Shown here: positions 21,336 through 30,660 of the stretch, piece after piece
Numbering within the stretch: position 1 is the first letter of the stretch
Layout: each line of letters starts with the position of its first letter
From: Streptomyces coffeae
GTDB taxonomy: Bacteria; Actinomycetota; Actinomycetes; Streptomycetales; Streptomycetaceae
NCBI RefSeq assembly: GCF_016741875.1
Contig: NZ_JAERRF010000021.1
Span: 1-64,000 of the forward strand
Direction: 5' to 3'
Length of the DNA: 64,000 nt
Translations under genes and position numbers: made by a program
Notes under the pieces: generated by a model
Told to the model about the DNA's origin: nothing
Databases searched by the model: none
The model's input: only the letters and a program-made list of their open reading frames with translations

Positions 21336-24300
21336 TCAGATGCCCGCCGCCGTGTGGTGACGCACGGCCGATCCGCGGCGGCCCTTGACGACCTCCAGCC
21401 GCGCCGGGATCCGCTGGCGCAGATCGGCGACATGGCTGACGATGCCAACCGTGCGGTCGCGCTCGCGGAGCGAGTCCAGGACGTCCAGGACCTCGTCGAG
21501 GGTCTGCTCGTCCAGGCTGCCGAAGCCCTCGTCGATGAAGAGGGTGTCCAGGCGGACCCCGCCCGCCTCGTCCGTGACGACGTCGGACAGCCCCAGCGCC
21601 AGCGCGAGCGAGGCGAAGAAGGTCTCTCCGCCCGAGAGGGTGGCGGTGTCCCGCTCCCGGCCCGTCCAGGCGTCGATGACGTGCAGTCCGAGGCCGGACC
21701 TGCCGCGGCCGCTGGAGCGGGCGTCGGAGTGGACCAGGGTGTAGCGCCCGGCGGACATCCGCGCCAGGCGTACGCTCGCCGCCGCCGCGACCTGCTCCAG
21801 GCGGGCGGCGAGCACATACGCCTCGAGCCGCATCTTGCGTTCGTTGTCGGCGGCGGTGCCCGCCGTGAGCGTGGCGAGGCGGGCGACGCGGTCGTACTCC
21901 TCGCGCAGCGGGGCGATGCGGCGGGCGTCGGCGACCGCCTGTTCCGACAGCGCGTCCAGGTCCACACAGCGGGCGCGAGCCGCGGCGTCCGCGGCCGAGA
22001 CATCGCGCAGCGCCCGGGTGGCCGCCTCCGCGGCGGCGCGTGCCGACGCCGGGTCGGCGGGTGGCGTCCGCGCGGCGGCCAGCACCCGTTCGTCGGCCAG
22101 TTCCGCCGCGACGGCCGCGGACTCCGTCTGCCACTGCTCGATACGCAGCCGCGCCTCGCGCTGCCGCTCGGGCGACAGGACGGCACTCGCGGCGGCCTGG
22201 GGGGTGTCGAAACCCGCGCGGTACGCGGCGTCGGCGAGCCGGGCGTCGGACTCCTTCAGCCTGCGCGCGGCGGATTCGGCCGCGAGCGCCGCCTCGGCGG
22301 CGCGTGCGAGCAGCCCGGCCTGCCGCTCCAGCCGCCCGGCGCGCTCCGCCACGGTGGCGGCACCGTCCCGGGCCTGCTCCAACTCGGTGAGCAGCGTGGC
22401 GCGTTCACGGAGCAGTGCCTCGCGGTGCGAGGTGCGCGCGGAGGCCCGGCGGTCGGCCTCCTGCCGCTGGTCGAGCCGCCGTTCGTACTCGCGCTCGGCC
22501 CGGTCCAGGGCCTCCCGGGCGGGATGGCCGTCCGCCGCCGCGTCGCGGGCCCCGGCGAACGCCGACCGCACCTCGGCGACGGCGCGGGCGAGTTCACCGG
22601 CCTCGCCGCCCTCCGCGGTGGCCTCGGCACCCGCGAGGGTTTCGCGCAGCCCGTGCAGGACACGCTCGGCCTCCTCGCGGTGCGCCTCGGCCCGCTGGTA
22701 CTCCTCCAGCGCGGTTTCCTCGGCGGCCCGGTCGACATGTCCGTCCCCGGGGCGCGCCGGGTCCGGGTGTTCGGCCGATCCGCACACCGCGCAGGGCTCC
22801 CCCGCCCGTAGCCCGGCGGCGAGTTCGGCGGCGATTCCGCGCAATCGCCGCTCCTTGAGGTCGAGCCAGGTCCGCTGTGCGGCGGTGGCGCGCTCCCGGG
22901 ACCGGAGCCGGTTCTCCCGCGCCTCCTCGGCCTCCCCGGTGAGCCGGTCCCGCTGCTGGGCCGCCTCCAACCGCCGTTCGGCGGGCTCGATCTGCCCACG
23001 GAGCTGTTCGGCCCGGGTGGCGGCTTCCTGAGCGGTGTCGATACGCCGCTGATGCGCCGCGCGGACCATCTCCCACCCGGCGAGCCAGTCGGCGGCCTCG
23101 GCGAGCGCCTCGTCGTCGGCGCGCGCCTCCCGGTCGAGAGCGGCGATCTCGTCGGCCACGGCTTCGGCCCGCCGCTCACCGCGCCGTGCTGCGGCCAGGG
23201 ACCCGAGCTCTTCGCGCAGCCGCCGCTCCACCCGTGCCAATGAGGCGGCGTCCGCCTCGGAGAGGGGGGAGGGGACACGGTGGTCGTCGGCCGAGGCGGA
23301 CGGGGATCGTCGATCGGCGTCTTCCGGGCTCGTCCCGGTACCGCCCCCGGTGGTCGCCGTACCAGCCGCCGCCCGGGGCGCGTCGGACCGGCCCTCCGGC
23401 GCATCGGCGATGCGCCGCGACGCGTCGGCGGCGGCCACCGCCTCAGCCGCGAACTCACCCTCGTCCGGCGGGCGTTGGCCGGGAATCTCGGAGGTGGCGG
23501 AGCGGCGGAGTGGCGCCGTCAGGGCGTCGAGGCCCGGCTCGGCGGCGAGGTGGGCGCGGGCGGCACGTTCGGCGGAGACGGCGGCGCGGTGCTCGTGTTC
23601 GGCGGCGGCGCGCAGTTCGAGGGCGGGGGCGACCGCGTCGGCCGCGCGGGCCCGCTCCAGCCGCTGGTGCACCATGTCGCGCTCGGCCCGCTGTCGTTCG
23701 AGGTCGTCCGCGCGACGCCGAGCCTCGGCGTGGCGGTGCTGCAACTGGGCTCGTTCGCGCTCGGCGTCGGCCGCGCGCTGAGCCGCGTCATGGGCGTCCT
23801 CGGCGGCCCGCACCGCGGCGAGCGCGATGTCGCGCTGCTCGCGGGCGCCGGTGCGGGCGAGGGCGGCCCACTCCAGGACCGCGTCGGCCAGCCCCGGTGC
23901 GCCGGGGGCGAGTTCGGGGAGCGGCCGGCGCTCGAGGTCGGGGGCGGCTCCCGCCGCCTGTGCCATCCGGTGGGCGAGCGCGAGAAGCCGTTCGTCACCG
24001 CCGATGACCCGCTTCTCGGCGGCCCGGCGCAGCTCCGCGAGCCGTTCCTCGACGGCGGCGAAGCGACCGGTGTCGAACAGCCTGCCCAGCAGCTTGCCGC
24101 GCGCCATCTCGTCCGCGCGCAGAAAGCGCGCGAAATCGCCCTGCGGCAACAGCACCACCTGGCAGAACTGCTCCCGGCTCATACCGAGCAGCTGCCCGAT
24201 CTCCTCGCCGATCTCCTGGTGCGAGCGGCTGAGCGCCTTCCACTCGCCGATGCCCCCGCCGGGCCCCGTCCCGGGAACGTACTCGCGCAGCAGGCTCTGT

Positions 24301-24641
24301 GCCTTGCTCCGGGTGGTGCCGGTGCCCCGCTTCTTGGGACGGGGCTGCTCGGGGCTCCGGGTGATCTCCAGGCGCCGTTCGGCGACGGTGAGTTCGAGGA
24401 CGACCTCGGTCGGGGTGAACGGATCGGCGTGGTCGCTGCGCAGGGACGGCCCGCTGCCCTGCCGGGCCCCGGGCACCTGCCCGTACAGGGCGTAGCAGAC
24501 GGCGTCGAGGACGGAGGTCTTGCCCGCGCCGGTCGGGCCGTGGAGCAGGAAAAGCCCGGCGGCGGACAGTTCGCCGAAGTCGACCTCCTGGGTGCCGCCG
24601 AAGGGGCCGAAGGCGGTGACGGACAGCCGGTGCAGCCTCAT
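21336..24641 (-). CDS. sbcC: Exonuclease subunit SbcC (Rad50-like ATPase)
   Basis: A 1101-residue subunit of the SbcCD nuclease, which cuts hairpins and processes blocked DNA ends. Walker A is GPTGAGKTS at residues 35-43. Long coiled coils flank a zinc hook (EPCAVCGS, about residue 615). The ABC signature LSGGETFFASLALALG and Walker B DTLFIDEGFGSLD are near the C-terminus. The start at 24641 overlaps the sbcD stop as ATGA, showing coupled translation. An upstream reading to 25124 in the same frame is an artefact within sbcD. Confidence 0.95.
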   Translation of the reverse strand: MRLHRLSVTAFGPFGGTQEVDFGELSAAGLFLLHGPTGAGKTSVLDAVCYALYGQVPGARQGSGPSLRSDHADPFTPTEVVLELTVAERRLEITRSPEQPRPKKRGTGTTRSKAQSLLREYVPGTGPGGGIGEWKALSRSHQEIGEEIGQLLGMSREQFCQVVLLPQGDFARFLRADEMARGKLLGRLFDTGRFAAVEERLAELRRAAEKRVIGGDERLLALAHRMAQAAGAAPDLERRPLPELAPGAPGLADAVLEWAALARTGAREQRDIALAAVRAAEDAHDAAQRAADAERERAQLQHRHAEARRRADDLERQRAERDMVHQRLERARAADAVAPALELRAAAEHEHRAAVSAERAARAHLAAEPGLDALTAPLRRSATSEIPGQRPPDEGEFAAEAVAAADASRRIADAPEGRSDAPRAAAGTATTGGGTGTSPEDADRRSPSASADDHRVPSPLSEADAASLARVERRLREELGSLAAARRGERRAEAVADEIAALDREARADDEALAEAADWLAGWEMVRAAHQRRIDTAQEAATRAEQLRGQIEPAERRLEAAQQRDRLTGEAEEARENRLRSRERATAAQRTWLDLKERRLRGIAAELAAGLRAGEPCAVCGSAEHPDPARPGDGHVDRAAEETALEEYQRAEAHREEAERVLHGLRETLAGAEATAEGGEAGELARAVAEVRSAFAGARDAAADGHPAREALDRAEREYERRLDQRQEADRRASARTSHREALLRERATLLTELEQARDGAATVAERAGRLERQAGLLARAAEAALAAESAARRLKESDARLADAAYRAGFDTPQAAASAVLSPERQREARLRIEQWQTESAAVAAELADERVLAAARTPPADPASARAAAEAATRALRDVSAADAAARARCVDLDALSEQAVADARRIAPLREEYDRVARLATLTAGTAADNERKMRLEAYVLAARLEQVAAAASVRLARMSAGRYTLVHSDARSSGRGRSGLGLHVIDAWTGRERDTATLSGGETFFASLALALGLSDVVTDEAGGVRLDTLFIDEGFGSLDEQTLDEVLDVLDSLRERDRTVGIVSHVADLRQRIPARLEVVKGRRGSAVRHHTAAGI

Positions 24642-25861
24642 CGCGCCACCTCCGCGCCGCCGCGCCCCGTTCCCCGCCCGGCGCCGCTCTCTTCGGTCCG
24701 TACGGCTTCGAGCGCGTCGCCGAGCACCGTGCGCTCCGCCGCGTCCGGGCCGCGTCCACCGCGCACATGGGCCACGAAGTCCTCGGCGATCTGCTGGTCG
24801 CCGCGGCCGCGCAGGCGCCGGGCGTAGGAGGCGAGCGGGTCCTCGGGGGACCGCTCGGGGTCGAAGGCGAGGGCGAGGACATGCGGGAAACGCCGCGTCA
24901 GCCGGGCCATCGGCTCCTGCGGACGGACGGCGTCGGTGAGCGTCGCCTCGACCCAGGCGTGCTCGTGCCGGGCGAGGCCGGGGTCGGCGAGCAGGTCCTC
25001 GATACGGCCGCGGATCCGGGCCAGCGGCCGGGGTACGGGGCAGTCCACGCGCTCGGCGGACAGCGCGGCGCCCCCCGGAGCGGCCGGGTTCCCCGCTCCC
25101 GCCGCGCCCAGTTCCACCAGCCACATGGACTTGCGGTGCGCGGTCTCGGAGAAGGAGTACGCGAGCGGTGAGCCCGAGTAGCGGATCCGCTCCGTGATGG
25201 CCTGGCAGCCGTGCAGATGCCCGAGCGCCACGTAGTCGACGCCGTCGAAGACCTCGGCGGGGACGGAGGCGACGCCCCCGACGGTGATGTCCCGCTCGCT
25301 GTCGCTCACCGCGCCCCCCGTGACGAAGGCATGGGCGAGGACAACGGAGCGGGTACCGGGCGGCCGCGCGGCGAGATCGGCCCGCACCCGGCGCATGGCG
25401 GCCTCCAGCACCGCCGTGTGTCCGGCGGCGGGGGCGTCCAACGCCTCGCGCACCAGGCGGGGTTCGAGATAGGGCAGACCGTAGAAAGCCACTTCGCCGT
25501 GGTCGTCACCGAGGACGACGGGGGTGGCGCAGCCGGTGGGATCGGTCCGCAGATGGATACCGGCACGCTCGATCAGCCCGGCGCCGACGCCGAGCCGACG
25601 GGCGGAGTCATGGTTGCCGGAGATCATGACGGTGGGCACACCGAGCTCCGCGAGACGGTGCAGGACGTCGTCGAACAGTTCGACGGCGGCGAGCGGCGGC
25701 ACCGCGCGGTCGTAGATATCACCCGCGACAAGAACGGCGTCCACCTGTCGCTCCCGCACAGTGGTGACCAGATGGTCGATGAACTCGCGCTGTGCGGCGA
25801 GCAGGTTCACCCGGTGAAAGGACCGCCCGAGATGCCAGTCGGAGGTGTGCAGAATTCTCAC
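24638..25861 (-). CDS. sbcD: Exonuclease subunit SbcD (Mre11-like nuclease)
   Basis: A 407-residue nuclease subunit that forms a complex with SbcC. The metallophosphoesterase motifs are in order: DWHLG (8-12), GDIYDR (near 47), GNHDS (near 82), HAFVTGG (near 177) and GHLHG (near 212). The C-terminal domain is rich in Arg and Glu and would bind SbcC. It starts with GTG at 25861 and ends in a 4-bp overlap with sbcC, forming a two-gene operon. Confidence 0.95.
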   Translation of the reverse strand: MRILHTSDWHLGRSFHRVNLLAAQREFIDHLVTTVRERQVDAVLVAGDIYDRAVPPLAAVELFDDVLHRLAELGVPTVMISGNHDSARRLGVGAGLIERAGIHLRTDPTGCATPVVLGDDHGEVAFYGLPYLEPRLVREALDAPAAGHTAVLEAAMRRVRADLAARPPGTRSVVLAHAFVTGGAVSDSERDITVGGVASVPAEVFDGVDYVALGHLHGCQAITERIRYSGSPLAYSFSETAHRKSMWLVELGAAGAGNPAAPGGAALSAERVDCPVPRPLARIRGRIEDLLADPGLARHEHAWVEATLTDAVRPQEPMARLTRRFPHVLALAFDPERSPEDPLASYARRLRGRGDQQIAEDFVAHVRGGRGPDAAERTVLGDALEAVRTEESGAGRGTGRGGAEVAR

Positions 25862-26198
25862 TGTTCATCCCCGACCCGCACGTTTTGCCCTTCTCCCGCC
25901 CCATTGCCCTCGATCACGATCGCGCCCGCACCGACCGCGCGGTACGGGCAACGACCACCGTATCCACGATCGGCTCTCCCTCGGTAACGGGGTCCGCCAC
26001 TCCCCGCCCGTGTGTCGCCCGTGTCGCCGCGGGGCGCTACGGGCTGACGGTGTGTGTGGACCATGTCCGTACCGGCGCTGAGGGGTTGCCGTCCAGCCGG
26101 CGCGCCCGGTGGGCCTCCTCGCCGAGTCGGATCATCACGGCGGCCGGTGTGCCCGGACCGTCGGCGCGGAGCACGCGGACCCGTATGCCGCCCCGGCC
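25862..26198. other. Intergenic stretch without a clear gene
   Basis: Between sbcD and the YigZ gene, both leftward. It should contain the sbcD promoter. Reading on from the YigZ stop codon in the same frame gives about 54 codons with normal GC3 bias before the next stop (near 26040), which may be a gene remnant. No RNA gene or strong hairpin seen. Confidence 0.5.
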
Positions 26199-26825
26199 CT
26201 ACGCGTCCTGGTACGCCTCGCCGCCCAGCACCATGACCGCGGTCCCGGCGGTGGTGTCCGCCAGCCAGGCGCGGAAGGTCTCCACCTCCGCCTCGGGCAG
26301 TCCCACCTCGATCGTCACGTCCTCGGCATAGCGCACATCGCGCACCGCCCGCCCGGTCGCGCGCAGATCGTTCTCCAGCTTTCCCGCCCGCTGGTGGTCG
26401 ACGGTGACGGTGACCAGCCGGAAGCGCTGCCGGACAACGGTGCCCAGCGCGTCCAGCGCCTCGCCGACCGCTCCGCCGTAGGCGCGGATCAGCCCGCCCG
26501 CGCCCAGCTTCACACCGCCGTAGTAGCGGGTGACAACAGCCACCACATAGCGCACCTCCCGGCGCACCAGCATCTGGAGCATCGGGACGCCCGCCGTACC
26601 GCCCGGCTCGCCGTCGTCACTCGCCTTCTGCACCCCGCCGTCGGCGCCGATGACATAGGCGAAGCAGTTGTGCGTGGCGGTGGGGTGCTCCTTCCGGACG
26701 CGCTGGATGACGTCCTGCGCCTCCTGCTCGTTCGCGGCGGGCGCGAGCGAGCAGATGAAGCGTGACTTGTTGATCTCGATCTCATGTACGCCCGCGCGGG
26801 CGACCGTCCGGTACCGCTCCTGCAT
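26199..26825 (-). CDS. YigZ/IMPACT family protein
   Basis: A 208-residue protein of the UPF0029/IMPACT family. The N-terminal domain has the family block KASDDGEPGGTAGVPML (about residues 66-82) and RYYGGVKLGAGGLIRAYG (about 99-116). The C-terminal half is the DUF1949-like domain. Relatives are linked to translation control and to proline-peptide processing, but the bacterial role is not well settled. It ends with a TAG stop, after which the frame stays open for about 54 codons. Confidence 0.88.
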   Translation of the reverse strand: MQERYRTVARAGVHEIEINKSRFICSLAPAANEQEAQDVIQRVRKEHPTATHNCFAYVIGADGGVQKASDDGEPGGTAGVPMLQMLVRREVRYVVAVVTRYYGGVKLGAGGLIRAYGGAVGEALDALGTVVRQRFRLVTVTVDHQRAGKLENDLRATGRAVRDVRYAEDVTIEVGLPEAEVETFRAWLADTTAGTAVMVLGGEAYQDA

Positions 26826-26898
26826 CCGTCCACCCTATGCGCACCGGGGAGCGGCGCCCGGGGACTGCCCTCCGAACGCGTCACTGACCCTGTCGGCT

Positions 26899-27012
26899 GG
26901 GCCACGGCGCCGAGATCGGCCGGAGGAGCGCAACGAGCGGCGGGAGCACTGGCGGTCCGTGATGGCCGAGCTGGTGGACACCCTGCTGCCGGGCCACCGC
27001 TACCGCTCCTGA
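26899..27012 (+). pseudogene. Possible 3' remnant of a lost gene
   Basis: A 37-codon stretch ending in TGA at 27010-27012 reads RRRDRPEERNERREHWRSVM then AELVDTLLPGHRYRS, with strong GC3 bias and well-behaved amino-acid use. No start codon with a ribosome-binding site lies upstream in frame, and the reading fades before about 26895. It looks like the tail of a degraded gene, but it could be chance. Confidence 0.25.
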
Positions 27013-27107
27013 CCGGTCCGCCGGGGAATCTCCGGGCGCCGGGCGCCGTTGACGTGCGAAGAGCCGTTGGAACAGCCCGTTCCAGCACCCCACCCCAGGA
27101 GGCACGT

Positions 27108-27515
27108 ATGTACGGCGACCCGGCGACGGTCCGCAGGATCCTCACGGAGCTGGGTGACACCTGGGCCGTGGTGGGGCTCTCCGCCAACCAGGAGCGCGCG
27201 GCCTACGGGGTCGCGGGGGTCCTTCAGCGCTTCGGCAAGCGGATCGTGCCGGTGCACCCCAAGGCCGAGACGGTGCACGGCGAGCGGGGCTACACCTCGC
27301 TCGCCGAGATCCCCTTCCCGGTCGATGTGGTCGATGTGTTCGTGAACTCCGGGATGGCGGGCGGCATCGCGGACGAGGCGGTGACCATCGGGGCCAAGGC
27401 CGTCTGGTTCCAGCTGGGCGTGATCGATCCGGACGCGTACGAGCGCACCCGGGCCGCCGGGCTGGAGATGATCATGGACCGCTGCCCGGCCATCGAGATC
27501 CCCCGGCTGGGCTGA
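27108..27515 (+). CDS. CoA-binding protein (YccU-like)
   Basis: A 135-residue single-domain Rossmann protein. The segments TWAVVGLSANQERAAYGVAG and KRIVPVHPKAETVHGERGY match the CoA-binding domain found at the start of succinyl-CoA ligases and in stand-alone YccU proteins. No catalytic residues are expected. AGGAGG lies 6 bases before the ATG. It is convergent with the YbaK gene, with a small hairpin (27525-27543) between them. Confidence 0.88.
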   Translation: MYGDPATVRRILTELGDTWAVVGLSANQERAAYGVAGVLQRFGKRIVPVHPKAETVHGERGYTSLAEIPFPVDVVDVFVNSGMAGGIADEAVTIGAKAVWFQLGVIDPDAYERTRAAGLEMIMDRCPAIEIPRLG

Positions 27516-27524
27516 ACCCCGGCG

Positions 27525-27543
27525 CCCGCTCAGCCGGAGCGGG
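27525..27543. terminator. Small bidirectional hairpin between convergent genes
   Basis: CCCGCTC (27525-27531) pairs with GAGCGGG (27537-27543) around a 5-nt loop. It lies 10 bp after one stop codon and 9 bp after the other. Confidence 0.5.
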
Positions 27544-27551
27544 TGGACGGC

Positions 27552-28106
27552 TCAGACGCCGAGACCCTCCAGCACCACCGCGCCCGGCAGCCCGGCGAGC
27601 AGCTTGCCCGGCACGATGAGCTTGCCGCGGCGGCTGCCGCTCCCGATGAGCGCGTAGGGGATGTCGGCCACGGCGGCGTCCACCAGCAGCGGCCAGCCGG
27701 CGGGCAGGCCGATGGGGGTGATACCGCCGAACTCCATTCCGCTCTCCCCGGTCGCCGTCTCGATCGGGGCGAACGACGCCTTCCGGGCACCGAGATGACG
27801 GCGGACCACACCGTTGACGTCCGCGCGGGTGTGGGCCAGCACCAGAGCGGCGGCGAGGGTCACGGCGCCGCCCCGTTTGCCCGCCACGACCACGCAGTTG
27901 GCGGACTGCTCCAGCAGCCATGAGCCGTAGGTCTCGACGAGTACGGCGGTGTCGGCCCGGTCCGGGTCCGTGTCCACGTAAGCCACCCGCTCCACCGGCT
28001 CGGTACCGCGCCAGTCGCGCAGGGCGGCGGCGACGGGGGCGGCCAGCAGGTCCAGGCACTCGACGGCGGGGCGGACGTCGTCGAAGGCATCCATCGGCGT
28101 GCTCAT
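27552..28106 (-). CDS. YbaK/aminoacyl-tRNA deacylase family protein
   Basis: A 184-residue protein of the YbaK/ProX family, whose members remove amino acids wrongly attached to tRNA. The conserved lysine lies in VVVAGKRGG (about residue 77), and GGITPIGLPAGWPLLVD (about 126-142) is the family glycine-rich loop. The exact mischarged tRNA it edits cannot be told from sequence. ATG at 28106, with another in-frame ATG four codons later. Confidence 0.85.
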   Translation of the reverse strand: MSTPMDAFDDVRPAVECLDLLAAPVAAALRDWRGTEPVERVAYVDTDPDRADTAVLVETYGSWLLEQSANCVVVAGKRGGAVTLAAALVLAHTRADVNGVVRRHLGARKASFAPIETATGESGMEFGGITPIGLPAGWPLLVDAAVADIPYALIGSGSRRGKLIVPGKLLAGLPGAVVLEGLGV

Positions 28107-28149
28107 GCGGTCAAGCTAACAGCCGGGGGCGGGCACGGGAGACGTGGTC

Positions 28150-28722
28150 TCAGCGGGCGGGCGGGACCGACACCGCCATGGTCATCGCCACCGGGACCTC
28201 GCCGTCGTTGCGGTAGGTGTGCGGGGTGTTCGCCTCGAAAGCCGCCGAGGTCCCGGCCGGTACGGTGTGCTCCTCGCCGCCCGCCACCAGGGTCAACACC
28301 CCCGCCGTCACATGCAGCAGTTCGAAGGTGCCCACGGGGTGCGGATCGGAGTCGCTGCCCTCGCCGGGCATCAGCCGCCACTCCCACAGCTCCAGCGGCC
28401 CGCGCGCCTCGGTGCCGATGAGCAGCGCGGTGTAGCTGCCGCCGTCGGTGGACCACATCCGCACCGCCTGGTCGGCGGGGACGAGGCTCACCTGTGACCC
28501 CTGCTCGTAGTCGAGCAGGGTGGTGATGCTCACCCCGAGGGCGTCGGCCAGCTTCACGGTGGTGCCGACGCTGGGGTTGGTACGGGCCTGCTCAATCTGG
28601 ATGATCATGCCTCGGCTGACCCCGGCGCGGGCGGCGAGGGCGTCGAGGGTGTAGCCGCGTTCATTGCGCCAGCGCTTGAGATTGCGGGCGAGCGACTGCG
28701 TGAGCTGATCGAGGTCCGTCAC
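28150..28722 (-). CDS. XRE-family regulator with cupin domain
   Basis: A 190-residue regulator. Residues 10-65 are a lambda-repressor-like helix-turn-helix (LDALAARAGVSRGMIIQIEQ), and residues 110-185 a cupin domain (HPVGTFELLHVTAGVLTLVA, PAGTSAAFEANTPHTY). The GTG at 28722 is chosen; a much longer reading to 29538 runs through the opposite EamA gene. It is divergent from that transporter gene, which it probably controls. Such XRE-cupin proteins often regulate amino-acid or polyamine metabolism. Confidence 0.88.
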   Translation of the reverse strand: MTDLDQLTQSLARNLKRWRNERGYTLDALAARAGVSRGMIIQIEQARTNPSVGTTVKLADALGVSITTLLDYEQGSQVSLVPADQAVRMWSTDGGSYTALLIGTEARGPLELWEWRLMPGEGSDSDPHPVGTFELLHVTAGVLTLVAGGEEHTVPAGTSAAFEANTPHTYRNDGEVPVAMTMAVSVPPAR

Positions 28723-28824
28723 GATCCGGATGTCCGTCCAATATTTTGAATGGCGTAGTCGAGCGCGTTGAACTACGGTGAGGTGTACTCCCACGTCCAT
28801 CACACTGTACGGCGAGGTTCCACC

Positions 28825-29691
28825 ATGTCCGCACTCTTCGCTCTTGCCACCAGTCTGCTCTGGGGGCTGGCCGACTTCGGCGGAGGGCTGCTCACCCGAC
28901 GGACGCCCGCGCTCACCGTGGTCGTGGTCTCGCAGACCATCGCGGTAGCGGTCCTGGGCGCCGTCGTGGTGGCCACCGGCGGCTGGTCCGAGGCCGGGCC
29001 GCAGCTGTGGTTCGCGGCCGCGGCGGGTGTGGTCGGACCAGCCGCGATGCTCTGCTTCTACCGGGCCCTCGCGCTCGGCCCGATGGGTGTGGTCTCCCCG
29101 CTCGGGGCGCTGGGCGGGGTGGTGGTGCCGCTCGGCGTGGCGCTGGTGCTCGGCGAGCGGCCCGGGGTGCTCCAGATCGCCGGGATCGTGGTGGCGGTGG
29201 CCGGCGTTGTCCTGGCGAGCGGACCGCAGACCGGGGATGCACCCGTCCAGCGGCAGACCCTGCTGCTCACACTGGTCGCCGCGCTCGGCTTCGGCTCGGT
29301 GATGGCGCTGATCGCGGAGGCGTCCTCCACCCTCACCGGGCTCTTCCTCGCCCTGTTCGTCCAGCGGGTGTGCAATGTGGTGGTCGGCGGCGCCGCGCTG
29401 TACGCCGCCGTCCGGCGCGGAAACCCCGCGCTGCCCGAAGGGGGTCTCGGTGTGGTGTGGGCGTCGCTTCCGGCGCTCGCCTTCGTGGGTCTGTCCGATG
29501 TCGCCGCGAACGGCACCTACAACCTGGCCGCCCAGCACGGCCCGGTTGCCGTGGCCGCCGTGCTCGCCTCCCTCTACCCCGTGGTGACCGCGCTCGCGGC
29601 CCGCGGTCTGCTCAACGAGCGGCTGCGTGCCGTACAGGCCGGCGGAGCCGGACTGGCCCTGGTCGGAACCCTGTTGCTGGCGACGGGCTGA
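28825..29691 (+). CDS. EamA/DMT-family transporter
   Basis: A 288-residue inner-membrane protein with ten predicted hydrophobic segments in two EamA repeats (about 1-130 and 145-285). The first repeat begins LLWGLADFGGGLLTRR, and each ends with a helix with a Gly-rich turn (GIVVAVAGVVLAS, GAGLALVGTLLLA). Members export amino acids, nucleosides or drugs; the substrate here is unknown. GAGG precedes the ATG at 28825. Divergent from the XRE-cupin regulator. Confidence 0.85.
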   Translation: MSALFALATSLLWGLADFGGGLLTRRTPALTVVVVSQTIAVAVLGAVVVATGGWSEAGPQLWFAAAAGVVGPAAMLCFYRALALGPMGVVSPLGALGGVVVPLGVALVLGERPGVLQIAGIVVAVAGVVLASGPQTGDAPVQRQTLLLTLVAALGFGSVMALIAEASSTLTGLFLALFVQRVCNVVVGGAALYAAVRRGNPALPEGGLGVVWASLPALAFVGLSDVAANGTYNLAAQHGPVAVAAVLASLYPVVTALAARGLLNERLRAVQAGGAGLALVGTLLLATG

Positions 29692-29763
29692 CCCCCGGGG
29701 ATCACCGCCTCACCAGCGCCTCACCAGCACCCGGGGGTGCACCGATGGCACCAGCCACCGGCC

Positions 29764-30543
29764 TTACCCACCCACCAGTGCCCGGACGAACCGGCCGCGG
29801 TCCTCGGCGTGGTCACGGAACCAGGCGCCGAGCCAGTGCTCGGCGTCGGGCAGGACGAGGCGGGTGAGGTCGGAGCGCTCGGCCAGCGCGCCCGCGACGG
29901 CTTCGGTCACCTCCGGCGGGATGATCTCGTCCCGCGCGGGCACGGCGAGGACCGCCCGCGCGCCGTAGGCGCGGAAGGTGTCGAGGGCCGCGGAGGAGCG
30001 CCAACTGCCCGGGGTGCGGATGGTCTCGGTGAAGCCGGAACCGGCGCGGAACGGCACCGGCCAGGCGTCGCGGGCGTAGAGGGCCGGGGCGCACAGGCCG
30101 ATCGTCGTCACCCGGGGACCGTAGTGGGCCAGCAGATCGGCGACCGTCTGACCGCTCATGCTGAACCCGATGAGGACCAGCTCATCGGAGGCGGGCACGC
30201 CCTGGTCGATCAGGGCACGGGCCTGGGCGCACCGCCGCTTCAGGCTCAATTCGCCCAGTTCGCCGGAGCTTTCGCCATGTCCGGAGAAGTCGCAGGCCAC
30301 GGCGCGACGGCCATGGGCGGCCAGCGCTCGCATCAGGCCGAGCATCCGCTCCTTGTCACTGGTCCCGGCGCCGTGCAGCACCACCGCGGTGGCACCCACC
30401 GCCGGAGCGGTGGGCTCGAAGGCGGCGCAGCCGAGCCTCTCACCGTCGCCCTCCACGAAGAACCGCCGCGGTGCGGCGTGGTCCTCCTGCCCCGGTATCT
30501 GCCGTCGGTCCTGTTCCTGTGCGTCCGCGCCCTGTGTCTCCAC
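29764..30543 (-). CDS. Alpha/beta hydrolase (dienelactone hydrolase-like)
   Basis: A 259-residue serine hydrolase. The oxyanion region VVLHGAGTSDKERM is near residue 58, the nucleophile in GFSMSGQ near residue 129, a catalytic acid probably in the PARDEIIPPEV segment near residue 205, and the histidine in DAEHWLG near residue 240. The GTG at 30543 is the best available start but has no clear ribosome-binding site; the conserved part begins about residue 25. Convergent with the EamA gene and divergent from the carbonic-anhydrase-like gene. Confidence 0.75.
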   Translation of the reverse strand: METQGADAQEQDRRQIPGQEDHAAPRRFFVEGDGERLGCAAFEPTAPAVGATAVVLHGAGTSDKERMLGLMRALAAHGRRAVACDFSGHGESSGELGELSLKRRCAQARALIDQGVPASDELVLIGFSMSGQTVADLLAHYGPRVTTIGLCAPALYARDAWPVPFRAGSGFTETIRTPGSWRSSAALDTFRAYGARAVLAVPARDEIIPPEVTEAVAGALAERSDLTRLVLPDAEHWLGAWFRDHAEDRGRFVRALVGG

Positions 30544-30660
30544 GGACAGGAGGACGCATGATCGATTGCGCTGGTTCCGCCTCGGTTCCGGCGGTTCCGG
30601 TGGTCCGGGACGGGGGTACCGTGCCGGGGACATGCTCAGACGGGCCGAGGGAGACATGCT

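Noticed and set aside
23186..24827. Plus-strand frames of several hundred codons opposite sbcC
   Set aside because: sbcC has Walker A, zinc hook, signature and Walker B in order. The opposite frames are compositional shadows.
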